Source: Brachycybe producta
Lineage: Eukaryota; Arthropoda; Diplopoda; Playtdesmida; Andrognathidae
Reading direction: 5' to 3'
Assembly (NCBI GenBank): GCA_036925085.1
Contig: JAUPFP010000018.1
Coordinates: 1,751,001-1,815,000, forward strand
Length of the DNA stretch: 64,000 nt
Shown here: positions 14,301 to 22,456 of the stretch, piece after piece
How positions within the stretch are numbered: position 1 is the first letter of the stretch
Layout of the letters: each line of letters begins with the position of its first letter
Program-made: the position numbers and the translations under genes
The notes under the pieces: generated by a model
The model's database searches: none
What the model was told of the DNA's origin: nothing
What the model saw: the letters and a program-made list of their open reading frames with translations, nothing else

Positions 14301-17300
14301 TCGAATTTTAAATATATCCAAGGGCCATACCATATGATGTTTATTGTAACGAATATAATTTTTTATATTTCGCTTTATGAACAAAATTTAGTTAAGCCTA
14401 AGTTGTTTGGTTTAAACGATCGTTTTCGTTTAGATTTTTTTTGATGGGGCGCACCGGGAAGTTCCTCATTTCCCTGTGGGTCAGTCCTGGCCTGCCAGAA
14501 AAGCATTGTGAAAATAACCCGTTAACATGTGCAAGAAAACTTCTCCCATACAAATGTAAATTTAGTTGAAAAGCAGTAAAATGGCACCCATATAAATCTT
14601 CTAAAATATACATTTCTCCATTATCAACATCCGTTGGAAATAAATTCCATAGTCTAATAATCTTAGATACAAATGACCAAAAATACAAATGTGTTCTTAG
14701 GCCGGCCATAGACGTAACATTTATTCTGTGCAATATAAAATGCACATGTTTACCACACAGGTCCAAGAGACTTCTGGATCCACTAAACAATACATGAATA
14801 TCGCTGCAAGTTTAGCTCAGTTGTGTGGAGAAGCAGGAGAACTGAATGAAGATTTCACAAATCCTCCTACACGCTCCGGTATGCAGCTAGACTTTGGCAG
14901 TTTTTCCACCTAAACATTCAAGTATGCTTGCGACAATAGACATGTGTATTTAATAAATTAATAATGCACCGTTAAACGTTACGTATAGGGCCGCCCTTAC
15001 TATAAACTGCTTCTTCGCACAACGTAACAACAATTGGCTTAAGACAAGACCTGAACAGCATGCATTTCTTTCAGATTACTGATGCTGGTTCAAATATAAG
15101 CCCTACGAACTGCTAACAATATCCCAACTCAAGTTCTGAAAGCCACAGCAAAAGCTGCACACTTTCAGTGAAAACAATGAATTCAACTTACAGTCTTCAG
15201 CTTGCTTCATCAGATTGCCTCGTATCGTACGAGCAGACTCGAACTGACGACAACGATCCAACAGCTTCTTATGCAACCAATCGTATGACGGAGAATTCAG
15301 ATTTCTGTTATAGAAATAAGAACGAAGAAATCAACAACACATTAAAAGAGTTTACTTTTTATTAAGTGTGATGGTGCAACTTTTTCTTTTTGGGGGTTTC
15401 TGCAATCGCCATCATATTTGATATATTGCACTCATAAACATATACAAAGTGTCTCAAAAACCAACGCCAAAATCTATTATAAAAAGTATAAGTTACATCG
15501 TTTTAAATTAAATATCTCAGAAATTATAAAATGCTACATATTACGAACTTCGGTGTAACGCTAGGAAAATATAAAAATGTTGGTGTAAAGACAAAAGTCT
15601 GTAAAAACAAAAATTAAAGTCAACATTCTTTTTAAATTCATTGATTTTTTTAAAAAAAAATTAAATTAAATAGTAATTCATTTCACTATTAGAATATATT
15701 TTGATACTAGTGGGGTAACCCGTCATAAATGACGGGAGCATAATTCACTGGCAATTGTGCGCATGCGCGTCGGTTTTTCCTTTTTTTTACTCCTTTCATT
15801 TCAATTTCAAGTCACCCCCTCCCACTTTTCTCTCTCTCTCTCCCCCTTCTACACTTTCCAACCTTTTCCCCTCACCCCCTCCCACTTTTCTCTCTCTCTC
15901 CCCCCCCTTCTACACTTTCCAAAGGAAGAGTTCAACATATAGTTGACCTTGAGAAAAAAAAACGGTTCATTTATTCAAATTTATATAAATTCCGACGTGC
16001 TTCAAGGGTTCTGTACAGTTGTTACTCCACACACACATACATACATACATACACAGACCTGGGATATTATATATATATAATAAATAACATTGTTAAGAAA
16101 TACATTAACCGCCGTATTCAAAAACGTTGCATAAACTAAAAGTCAAACCTTGACGCAATACAAAAACTCTTATATTAAGTCTATGGAGAGTTTTTAAGTT
16201 TAGATTTGTTGGAGTTTCACCGTAATTCACGGCCATAAGTTTCAAATGCATAGTTTTTATTCTTTCTAAAGCCCCTATCACACTAGCAACTTTTTAATGC
16301 AATTCAACTTGTAATGTGACTTGCAACTAGAACTTACACATCAAACTAGTTTTACAACCTAGTTCCAATCAATTTTTCAAAACTTATTTTGTGTCCACGT
16401 TGTGGAAGTTCATAAACCGGTAGTCATGAAACCGGAAATTCATTCAAGGTTTTGATGTCGTCACTATGGGCCTACAAGCCTGATTGGTTGTTTGTGAGAA
16501 AGTTTATAAAAAGTCTCTCAGAAGTTGAACATATGCAACTCAATGAGACTGAGTCTCACCACTAGTTGAAAAGAAAGGTTTATCAAGTTGCATGGCACAG
16601 TGCAAGTTTTATTGCATCAAAGTTCCATCAAAAATTGCTAGTCTGATAGCAATAAAAATCTCGTCTATGAACGCTCTTAGTGTTCACAAACGAGACTTTT
16701 AGTGGTCCAGATGAACTGCAAAATGTGGTCGGCGTTTGGATGTAACTAACAACTGGAGTCGACTTTATACAACCACTTTTTGCAGGTTCATCCTACTACA
16801 TTTGGACTAATTTCTAAGTCAAAGTCAACTTGAGTCGTCGATTCGGCCACACGCCGACCTCTAAGGCTCTTTTTGCAGTCCCATTTGCTACTAAAAGTAG
16901 CTCACAGATGCAAAAAAGTTGGCCTAAGTCGCCAGATGTTTTCAGAAACATGAAATATACAAATATCCTTTGTGGACACAGTGTTTCTTTTGTTGCTAAA
17001 GTAACAAAAGAAACACTGTGTCCACAAAGAATAAACATGTTGTTGTCAAAAAGCGACCCAATACAACTAGTTGCTTCATGTCTCTCAAACCTTGTGAATA
17101 AAGTCATGCGTCAACAAGTGGAGACTTCGTATTTGAAGCCCGTTGAAGATTAAAATATTTCCACTTGTTACATCCGTGTGGACAACGATTAAGATATTCA
17201 ACTTTAAACAACTTTGATTATAGACTGGAGCGATGGTTTCTGTGACATATACCGTATATAGTGTCGTTACTTACTCTTGTCTGGCACAGAATTTACAGAT

Positions 17301-17493
17301 CCAAACTTGGGTTTCCGTGTCCCACGAAGAACATTCTTTACACACGTAGAACTTGCATCTTTCGCAGAGATGTTTCTTGTTAAAAAAGAAACTGAAAGTG
17401 GAACAACAGCGAATGCAACATTTCTCGTTGAACCGCCTCTGTTCGGCCACAATCTTCTGATCCCTCTCATTGTTCTGAGTTTCCTTACTTTTC
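1244..17493 (-). CDS. MYRIP: MyRIP/melanophilin-like Rab27 effector, ten exons, partial
   Basis: Adaptor of the Slac2 family; known members bind Rab27-GTP on secretory granules or melanosomes and recruit myosin V/VIIa and actin. Exons (transcription order): 17493-17275, 15304-15192, 10742-10647, 10489-10343, 7559-7476, 6082-5976, 5905-5804, 5737-5608, 3899-3787 and 2356 downward. All nine junctions have AG/GT borders, and the phases fit without any stop (2-2, 1-1 and 0-0 pairings). The first exon holds an eight-cysteine FYVE-type finger with a CCIRCC start, close to the MyRIP version. The second has the YDWLHKKLL...RCRQFESAR segment matching the family's W-F-Y...RFKRFGSAK helix. Later exons are acidic, with an EDFSW motif like the EDFDW of MyRIP. 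The N-terminal Rab-binding helix exon is missing because the first exon starts inside a codon. The C-terminus is uncertain. The family call rests on the zinc finger and its flanks; assignment to MyRIP rather than melanophilin is inferred. Confidence 0.78.
2900..3039. other. Intron sequence flanking solo LTR
   Basis: Ordinary intronic DNA with an 11-A run near 2,950. I saw no exon here that fits the gene's phase. Confidence 0.4.
3040..3578 (+). repeat. Solo LTR (family LTR-1)
   Basis: Starts TGTAACACCCTG and ends CTACACTGTTACA, the TG...CA layout of an LTR. Inside are a TATA-like 'ggtataaaggtcc' (near 3,222) and a polyadenylation signal AATAAA (near 3,367). The last 290 bp match a second, diverged copy at 35.9-36.16 kb. 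The start and promoter block also resemble the LTR of the large element at 43-50 kb, so the families are related. Flanks 'tccct' and 'ctctc' are not a clean duplication. No internal coding region is left. Confidence 0.72.
3787..3899 (-). CDS. MYRIP: MyRIP-like exon: EDFSW motif
   Basis: 113-nt exon (2 + 37 codons) with acceptor ataacgtag/GA and donor ATG/gtaagc. In the frame set by the upstream exon it reads DATLDFSDESSIGTESATED, then FSWARGAGQRRSPVQYM. The acidic run before E-D-F-S-W resembles the SDSEEDFDW stretch of vertebrate MyRIP in the myosin-binding half. A second frame is also open but does not fit the neighbours' phase. Confidence 0.78.
3993..4377. mobile_element. hAT-type MITE with exact 8-bp target duplication
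   Basis: The ends CAGGGCCGTAGCA and TGCTACAGCCCTG are inverted repeats. The element is flanked on both sides by GATAGTAC (3,985-3,992 and 4,378-4,385), the 8-bp duplication typical of hAT transposons. It is 385 bp long and non-coding, inside an intron of the MyRIP-like gene. Confidence 0.88.
5046..5457. mobile_element. hAT-like element with CAGGGTTTCC ends
   Basis: Left end CAGGGTTTCCCAAACTTTTC; right end, read inversely, CAGGGTTTCCTAAACTGGGG. These ends and the inner '...gtacacgagaaggtctcaaaaggtacac' text are typical of hAT-derived repeats. The flanking octamers (gtaaagat and ttatatat) do not match, so the copy may be damaged. Short open frames inside it (for example 4,915-5,109) are judged fortuitous. 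Confidence 0.55.
5608..5737 (-). CDS. MYRIP: MyRIP-like exon: VIDKYQKALEIKRDL segment
   Basis: 130-nt exon (43 codons + 1) with acceptor ttcgtttcag/GTG and donor A/gtaagt. It encodes a basic helical part (VIDKYQKALEIKRDLG) and a Ser/Lys/Glu-rich tail. The one-base overhang pairs with GA at the start of the 3.8-kb exon, and this pairing picked the frame used there. Confidence 0.8.
5804..5905 (-). CDS. MYRIP: MyRIP-like exon: acidic, 34 codons
   Basis: 102-nt exon in phase 0 on both sides, with acceptor tggtttcag/GAG and donor AGT/gtacgt. It encodes EPDVRSMTSLSPSKDEELEE, then LSYEEILSTAVLNS. The intron to the 6-kb exon is only 70 bp. Confidence 0.8.
5976..6082 (-). CDS. MYRIP: MyRIP-like exon: helical, charged
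   Basis: 107-nt exon (2 + 35 codons). The acceptor is gtatttctcag/AT and the donor GTG/gtcagt; an alternative donor three bases earlier would drop one Val. It encodes DPYTGKDITPTASHCALKYI, then IDEVLEEAKGLPLMV. It ends in phase 0. Confidence 0.75.
6290..7010. repeat. Degenerate tandem array, unit about 30-35 bp
   Basis: Intronic stretch of variants of 'acatttttagaaatttcaacaaaaagtgcaaa', repeated about twenty times with much drift. No coding potential. Confidence 0.7.
7476..7559 (-). CDS. MYRIP: MyRIP-like exon: short helical segment
   Basis: 84-nt exon (2 + 27 codons + 1) with acceptor gtttcag/AC and donor A/gtaag. It reads ERMIELYHKKLRDALMQLMQ, then AIQMSMN, a strongly helix-forming stretch. 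Phase 1 on both sides fits the neighbours. The intron upstream (7,560-10,342) holds no other exon that I can see. Confidence 0.78.
7560..10342. other. Large intron, no gene seen
   Basis: AT-rich intron of the MyRIP-like gene. The only structure I see is a loose inverted pair, 'ccatttggtcaaaatggcac' near 8,390 and 'gaccaaatggaaac' near 8,965, which may bound an old DNA transposon. The open frames here look random. Confidence 0.5.
10343..10489 (-). CDS. MYRIP: MyRIP-like exon: EIREHIEAIVEQL segment
   Basis: 147-nt exon (2 + 48 codons + 1). The acceptor is tatattttag/AT and the donor T/gtaagt. The translation has an amphipathic segment, VLEIREHIEAIVEQLIGNTL, then ISLDPLYRNPE, and joins the next exon to give PEYERMIELYHKKL. 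It resembles the helical part just after the Rab-binding domain in Slac2 proteins (AIEEAI-type helices); this comparison is from memory and approximate. Confidence 0.8.
10647..10742 (-). CDS. MYRIP: MyRIP-like exon: polar linker
   Basis: 96-nt exon (2 + 31 codons + 1) between acceptor caattttag/TT and donor G/gttaac. It encodes an acidic, serine-rich linker (DRDNENDSGYSPAVSS...). No domain was recognised; it is included because phase and splice sites agree on both sides. Confidence 0.75.
10860..11204. other. Intron sequence, nothing recognised
   Basis: AT-rich sequence without exons or clear repeats. Confidence 0.4.
11205..11500 (-). repeat. GC-rich retroelement 3' end with ATG-repeat tail
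   Basis: Much more GC-rich than its surroundings. Read on the minus strand, an open stretch (RRTIRVEPAGQGPATLHQCD before a stop near 11,244) is followed by 'atttagatttatgatttaga' and ends in (GAT/ATG) repeats near 11,210. A short coding tail, a short 3' UTR and a simple-repeat end are typical of non-LTR retrotransposons. The family cannot be named. Confidence 0.45.
11640..12162. other. GC-richer intronic block of unknown origin
   Basis: Contains pyrimidine-rich text ('ctgtcctctctgtcctcttctc') and 'gaccaggggtcaccca', and looks like a diverged mobile element or LTR fragment. It has no TG...CA borders I can trust and no recognisable protein. Confidence 0.3.
12163..12340. repeat. R-3 repeat copy (CACATTGGTAAT...)
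   Basis: Shares 'cacattggtaatatttaaa', 'aattgcaattgccaatgtaa' and 'acttaaagtggtttcttg' with copies at 52.3 and 60.85 kb. The motifs cacattgg and ccaatgtg are inverted within the unit, so it is probably a short TIR transposon. Confidence 0.6.
12700..12852. repeat. R-4 dispersed repeat copy
   Basis: Matches 20,475-20,640 nearly throughout: 'gcaatgcaggttattttttt', 'gacaatgcatctt', then 'ccaaccggctgcttgcagag'. A third, diverged copy lies near 54.09-54.17 kb. Probably a SINE or LINE tail. Confidence 0.6.
12910..12953. repeat. Perfect 18-bp inverted repeat
   Basis: Arms acaatacattaaatcgaa (12,910-12,927) and its complement (12,936-12,953) around an 8-base loop, next to an (AATAC)n tract at 12,866-12,898. 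Confidence 0.85.
13860..13980. repeat. GTAACTTAAGTTAC-rich repeat fragment
   Basis: Dense alternation of 'gtaacttaagttac' and 'gtaatga' motifs on both strands. It resembles the ends of old DNA transposons; borders unclear. Confidence 0.35.
14032..14250. repeat. Direct duplication, 37-bp block, spacing about 180 bp
   Basis: The block 'gacttctggggccagttgag...ggcatttt' occurs at about 14,032 and again at 14,211, each followed by 'gag.tttttagag/aac' text. It is probably two monomers of a longer tandem repeat inside the intron. Confidence 0.65.
14697..14999. mobile_element. MITE with TTAGGCCGGCC / GGGCCGCCCTTA ends
   Basis: Left end TTAGGCCGGCCATAGACGTA; right end, read inversely, TAAGGGCGGCCCTATACGTA. 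The terminal inverted repeat of about 25 bp also contains gtaacattta/taaacgttac. A related element with the same end logic is at 29,438-29,698. About 300 bp, non-coding, intronic. Confidence 0.7.
15192..15304 (-). CDS. MYRIP: MyRIP-like exon: end of Rab-binding domain
   Basis: 113-nt exon. The acceptor is ataacag/A and the donor T/gtaagt. It completes a Glu codon begun by the zinc-finger exon and reads NLNSPSYDWLHKKLLDRC, then RQFESARTIRGNL. This matches the helix after the zinc finger in MyRIP and melanophilin (aromatic pair, then R-x-R-F-x-S-A-x-x-x-x-x-L), which helps contact Rab27. It ends in phase 1 and joins the 10.7-kb exon without a stop. Confidence 0.85.
15707..16082 (-). mobile_element. 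Non-autonomous Helitron-like element
   Basis: On the minus strand the element ends with a hairpin CCCGTCA-TTTA-TGACGGG (15,719-15,736), then TTACCCCACTAG, followed by host T. A hairpin about 10 bp before a CTAG terminus is the Helitron 3' signature. The body carries two tandem copies of a pyrimidine block ('cacttttctctctctctctc' plus 'cttctacactttcc'). It matches 32,602-32,950 almost end to end, in opposite orientation. The 5' boundary is approximate. Confidence 0.7.
16270..16650. mobile_element. MITE with CCCCTATCACACTAGCAAC ends
   Basis: Left end 'ctatcacactagcaactttt'; right end, read inversely, 'ctatcagactagcaattttt'. Inverted repeats of roughly 35-40 bp with a few mismatches bound a 380-bp non-coding element in the intron before the zinc-finger exon. 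Confidence 0.7.
16968..17029. repeat. Perfect 27-bp inverted repeat (hairpin)
   Basis: Arms 16,968-16,994 and 17,003-17,029 are exact complements (ctttgtggacacagtgtttc...) around the loop gctaaagt. It lies 246 bp downstream of the zinc-finger exon, inside its intron, and is probably the core of a foldback MITE. Confidence 0.93.
17275..17493 (-). CDS. MYRIP: MyRIP-like exon: FYVE-type zinc finger
   Basis: 219-nt exon (1 + 72 codons + 2). The acceptor is tttgtag/G and the donor GA/gtaagt. The reading holds a charged helix (ETQNNERDQKIVAEQRRF) followed by four CxxC pairs at exon residues 26/29, 43/46, 51/54 and 66/69, which is the zinc-binding pattern of the Slp-homology domain. The aromatic run FSFFFN between pairs one and two and the W-I-C-x2-C end are family hallmarks. 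It needs two bases from an upstream exon, so this is not the first coding exon. Confidence 0.88.
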
Positions 17494-17688
17494 CTACAAA
17501 AAACACACACAAAAAAACGAAATCTTAATAAACATTTCTTTCAAATAATACAAGACACCGATTCAATTAATAAAAAAATAATATGGGATATGAACAATTG
17601 ATATTAAAACTTTGATAATTATTCTAACTTTTTAAGAGTTAAAAAAAACATGCAAAGTGTTTTAGAGACTAGAATTGAAACTAAAGCT

Positions 17689-18068
17689 TAAGGTGGTTTA
17701 TGAACAGAGCTGACTTTCGAAGTCTGGTTATTCTGTTTTTCAGGAGCAAAATTAAGAAAAGCTGGAAATGTGTTTTAGAAACTAGAACATTAGGTCAACC
17801 ACTTAAAGGTATTTTTTTCATGTTAATATTTTTCAAAATAAACTTTTTATTGGCAGAAATTTAAAAAAATATCGCCTGCTTAACGTCGGATCATTTTTAA
17901 ACTCGCATAAAAATAATTATTTTGAAATATATTAACATGAAAATACCGTTAAGTGAGTTTTAGTTTCTAAATTACAATTCAAGTTTCTCTTCATTATTGC
18001 ACTTGAAATCCAAAATAATCAAAAGTTCGACTCTTCAAGAGACACATTTACACTTTAAAACCACCTTA
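17689..18068. mobile_element. FB-1 foldback MITE, best copy
   Basis: Bounded by TAAGGTGGTTT and AAACCACCTTA. The left part 'ggtatttttttcatgttaat' and the right part 'attaacatgaaaatacc' are inverted copies, as are the gtgttttagaaactagaac and gttttagtttctaaatt blocks. About 380 bp, non-coding, possibly with a TA target duplication. It lies just upstream of the zinc-finger exon. Confidence 0.75.
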
Positions 18069-18330
18069 CATTTCTATCATTTTCACACTCCCTTACCGAA
18101 ACTTACGTTCGCATTAAAAAAAAATAATGATTCCAACAACGGTTCTAGTGCCTAAAAGGCTTTCAAGTTTAAAAAGCAAAATATAATCACAGATGTTGAG
18201 GGCTGTTTCCACCTTAAACTGAGCTTAATGCTCTAATCAACTTACGAAAAAGTTACAAAAAAAGAGTGACGATTAGAGAGGTGCAGCATTGCTGTGGTAG
18301 GTAATTAATTGCAATGTCATTATAAATTCA

Positions 18331-18545
18331 CTAGAACGAAAACCCGTCTTCGACGGGTTCATCATAGTCTCACATAATATCTCAGGTTGAACCTGGTATA
18401 TCTCGGCCTTGCACAAAATTCCAGCCAGGACTTGAACCACGAACCTCTTCTCTCTGCCAAAGACATAACGAATTTTGCTACCAATGTAAATTGTAAGATC
18501 AAAGGTGACCTCTACCATAACCCACGTGGATTCATTTATTCATTG
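18331..18545 (-). repeat. Helitron-like 3' end joined to tRNA-like segment
   Basis: Minus strand: hairpin AACCCGTC-GAA-GACGGGTT (18,341-18,359), then TTCGTTCTAG at 18,331 and host T, as in Helitron 3' termini. Upstream on the same strand is 'ttcgtggttcaagtcctgg' (18,422-18,445), a good Pol III B box (GGTTCAAGTCC), with an A-box-like 'tggtagcaaaattcg' about 45 bp before it. It is either a Helitron that captured a tRNA-derived SINE or two adjacent insertions. Confidence 0.45.
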
Positions 18546-18574
18546 TCAAACAAAAGTATGATACAATAAACCAA

Positions 18575-18750
18575 GCTTTCTTGGCTGCCAATTTTTTATG
18601 TTCAGGGGTTTTAGTGAAATTTGAAGATTTTTCACAAAAATAATTTAAATGGAAGAAAATTTGAAAATTTGAAGGTATACTACCAAGAAGCCCATCTAAA
18701 GATGTGTATTGTGTACCCTTCTAGTTTGAAATAAAGTGAAACTTTTTCAT
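18575..18750. repeat. R-5 repeat copy
   Basis: Shares 'aagctttcttggctgccaa' and 'cccatctaaagatgtgtatt' with 55,668-55,790, in the same order and spacing. Borders unknown. Confidence 0.55.
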
Positions 18751-19188
18751 ACATTGTTTTGGAGGAGAGAAAAAGCGTTCTTTTATCATTTTTCTGCACC
18801 ATGTCGATAACAAGTGAAAACAAAACACACCAATTCACACATGAAATAAATTTTAAAAAAAGTTACACGAACATTTCTTGTGCGTTCCGTTCTGACAGTG
18901 CAAAATGTGAACTTCAAAGAGAGGCTATAATTATAAGTAGAATGATGCACAACTAAGTTGCAGTAACTTTAATGGTGAAACAACCAATTATGCTAGCATA
19001 TAAGATCATATATTTTACAGCTTTCTGGCTAATTAAATTTCAAATTGCATAATTCTGCAAACGCAATTAATTTCTTAGTGTTTGTAGGTGTATGTGTGCT
19101 TACATTCTCGTTTCCTCAAGGGTAGTAGTTTTTGCTTTAACCCTTTTCTGTGTTCCAAGCTGTTCTTTACAAAGGTTACCACTGATTG

Positions 19189-19207
19189 TGTGTGTGTGTG
19201 TGTGTGT
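19189..19207. repeat. (TG)n microsatellite
   Basis: Nine TG units. Confidence 0.9.
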
Positions 19208-19260
19208 CTTAGACCGGTTCCACACGATGCGTACACTTGTCACATACTGTATCTATCTTG

Positions 19261-19362
19261 AACCATTTGCACAGTATTAAAACAAACAAAAAAGTGCTTC
19301 AAGAACTCAAGAAGTACTTTGAAATAAGGTTTTTTATATGTTGGAACTCTGTGCAAATGGTT
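19261..19362. repeat. Inverted repeat AACCATTTGCACAG
   Basis: Arms at 19,261-19,274 and 19,349-19,362 are exact complements. Between them 'agtgcttc...gaagtact' forms a smaller inverted pair. A small foldback MITE is likely. Confidence 0.7.
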
Positions 19363-20072
19363 TTTTTTTAATGTGGAAATACGATAAGTGCATGTTACGT
19401 CTAAAACTGGCCTGATAAATTGATGTAATCTAGTGTTTTCTCAGACTTTTCCCAGTGCCCCATCACTGGCACAAGGCTACTTGTGCCAGTCTAATAGTAG
19501 CTAGACAAAAACAACTAAAACGACCACCCTGTACAAAAACATTTGGATAAGTTTATAGCTATATGCTAGCAATACATGTAAATACTAAAACACATGCGTA
19601 AGTAACCACTTCTAAAGTTACACCAACAAAAGACAAATAACAATATTAAAAGAGCAATGAAAAGCAACATCTAATTCTGATGTAATTAATTCACACAAAA
19701 GCAAACACACTCACACGCATAACAAACACAAAAGGAACACAATTACTTTCAAGAGACTGCTGGTCATTTAAAATGGTCGTTTTGGCAAATTGAAGCTAGT
19801 TTAAATAAACTCATCTCAGACTCAACAATCAAAAACAAGATGCAAAATTGAATGAGTTGACAATTTGTTCTAAAATAGCAACAAAAAAACAAAAAAAATA
19901 TAAAGACACCATAAAAAGTAATTGCATCCATAAAAACTACATAGCGTTTTATTATTTTTTTAAAAAAATTCTTCATTTTATAACTCATAAAATCCTTTAA
20001 ATTACACATTCTTTATTATTATGCGAATGTACCAAACAAAAAAATATGTACCACCACATTTGGACTATGAAG

Positions 20073-20342
20073 TCATTGGTACAACACATAGTAGGCTACA
20101 CAATCGGATTCATTCAACAAAATAAAGTCTGCTCCACGCGGACCATTTTGTAGCGTCACATTAAAGTGGACGTTTTTAGCAAACCAGTTAATTATAAACA
20201 AGCCACCGCCAATGTTTTTTTCTCCACCACATTGGCGATGAGTGGTTGAATCCGGACTCAATCTTGTCCTACCAGTGATCCGCACTGACAGCAGGCCATT
20301 ATTTTCAATAGTGGTCAACGTGAAGCAAGTGGGGTCAACCAC
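20073..20342 (-). other. Unassigned 89-codon open frame
   Basis: Reads from ATG to TAG without low complexity (for example GGGLFIINWFAKNVHFNVTL), ending ESDCVAYYVLYQ. No family recognised and no clear splice sites. Flanking motifs 'ccaccacatttgg' and 'aagtggggtcaaccactta' suggest it may lie in a DNA transposon. It could be a retained exon or chance. Confidence 0.2.
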
Positions 20343-20474
20343 TTAGTGGCAATACAAACTGGTCTTTGTGAAGCCGGTATTAAGAGATGAGTATTTGCAC
20401 AGCTCATCTAAAGCAAATGCTTATTTCTGAACTCACTGAGTTTGCATAAATTGCACAAAAATGCATAATTACAA

Positions 20475-20642
20475 TGACTGCAATTTATATTTTTTTATAT
20501 TTGCAACGCAGGTTATTTTTTTGTAATTATTATTATACTGACAATGCATCTTGCAGCACTTGGATCTTAATTTCCCTCTGCCATAGGCCAACCAGCTGCT
20601 TGCAGAGTATTTTTTTCTCTAATTGTAATATCGTACCAATTT
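20475..20642. repeat. R-4 dispersed repeat copy
   Basis: Same order of motifs as 12,700-12,852: 'gcaacgcaggttattttttt', 'gacaatgcatcttgcag', 'ccaaccagctgcttgcagag'. Confidence 0.65.
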
Positions 20643-21159
20643 CTTTTGGATACATTATGATACCATATGAATAATAGATTAACCAAAAATAAAAATGTAA
20701 AGAAAAATGCACAAATTGGATAAACTTTGCATTCTTGCAAAAAATCGTACAATTTCATTTATTTCTTTTAAAAAAAAACGTTTTTTTGGTAAAATATTAA
20801 CTTCTACATGTAATGAAGGGTGTTTTAAAACCAAACCGTTTTGATTTTGCGTATCTGCACTTTAATTATTTGCGCATTTACTATTTAATATACATTTTTA
20901 TTTACATAAAATGAACAATTTTATTGAAAATCCTGCATTTTTTTTAATCCATTTTTTTTTTTGCAAAAAACGAACAGTTTCTGAAAACAATTTCTACTTT
21001 TCTGAATTTATATTTGCATAAAAACGTGGTACCATAACTTTTTTTTTATCACGCCACAACTAACACCTAAGGCACACCTAAGAAAACTCACGGCACACTA
21101 GTGTACCACAAGCACACCGCACTGGTTTAGTGTGCATACGCCGTAAATGTAAGTGTTTT

Positions 21160-21362
21160 TACTCGCTTTTATTTAACTTCAAAATTTGTTTGTCCAAAAC
21201 CACCTTCTGAAATATTTGCAAATAATTCACACTGCAAGTGTTTGAACCCATGACCAACATTGTCATGGTCTCAGTTGCCTAAGACACTAACCACTAAACC
21301 AACAAGACAAGACTCGATTACATCTTGTTTTACTTTTTAGACCTTTTTAATGAAAGCGAGTA
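21160..21362 (-). mobile_element. TIR element containing tRNA-like Pol III boxes, copy 1
   Basis: Bounded by TACTCGCTTT and AAAGCGAGTA, exact inverted ends. Read on the minus strand, the inside contains an A-box-like TGGTTTAGTGG (21,291-21,301) and a B-box-like GGGTTCAAACA (21,239-21,249), with tRNA-like text 'gtggttagtgtcttaggcaa' between. Copy 2 is at 58,965-59,165. The anticodon arm does not form a normal loop, so this is not a functional tRNA gene. Confidence 0.65.
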
Positions 21363-22456
21363 TCACAAAAACATGTTTTTTGTTTAAAGTTTCTTGTTTT
21401 GCAAGAAAATTAAATCCAAAAATGTCGCAGCACAACTTTGCACACCCATTTGGGAATTAGTGGCATAAAGGTTTTGGTCTTGGTCTTGGCATCACATTTC
21501 ACAATTTGAAGGAAATCAAAGCAGGTGTCTTAATGTTAGTGACTAAACTGAGTTTGGTATTTGAGTTTAGCACCTGCTAATGATTCTTTTAGCCTCTACT
21601 AGTCACTTTACGAATATAAAAATTGATGAGTTTAACACAAGCTATAGACTAACCTCATCAGAGTGGAAAAGAGGGTACAATTAAATAGTACATATTAAAA
21701 TTTGTTGAATAATGTGAATTCACCTTAATATTCATTGGTACAAGACACTGTAACACACACAGTATGTTAGTACACACACATGCACAGCAAAATAAAACAT
21801 ACAAACACCTAAATTCATACAAGATCATTAATCCTGATGAACAAAAAAAAACAATTCTTCTGGCTTACATTTTTCCAATAAGATGAACATCAACATCATC
21901 AATATTGTTTGCACAAATTAAAAGACACGCCTAAAATAAACACCATACAAAAAAAACCTAACCACAATATGGAGATATTTTTTGGAGTGAACAAACACCT
22001 TTCTAAATTGTGTTTACAAACAATTTTGATTGCAAACATTCTGCACTTTTTAAGTGGAACAATAATAGTTCCATATATTTGCAGCAGCAGCAGCTGCTGA
22101 AAACAGGCAATTGTTCCAACACAAGTAAACCTTAAGAGCATAATCAATAAGAGAACTTCGCCCATTGAGTCAAATTAATAGGAGGAGGGATGACTTAATA
22201 TTTCAAACGTGAATTACCACATTCTCAAGAGTTACACCCAATTCATTGAGATGAAGAAGGACAACTTGGATTTTATTCTCGAGATAGCAAACAAACCAAA
22301 TTACTCAATTGAGATAAACAAACCACCAAAATGGAGATCGATCAGCAGCTAAACGTTAGTTCTCTTTTTGCCCTCATGACAAAAAAAACTTTACTGCTAT
22401 ATTTGTTAATTGTGAAATAGTCAAAGCTTAGGAGGTTGAATTCTTAATGATTGCTA

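Noticed and set aside
16814..17153. Two frames of about 100 codons on opposite strands
   Set aside because: Both run through the perfect 27-bp hairpin and mirror each other; an artefact of the inverted repeat.
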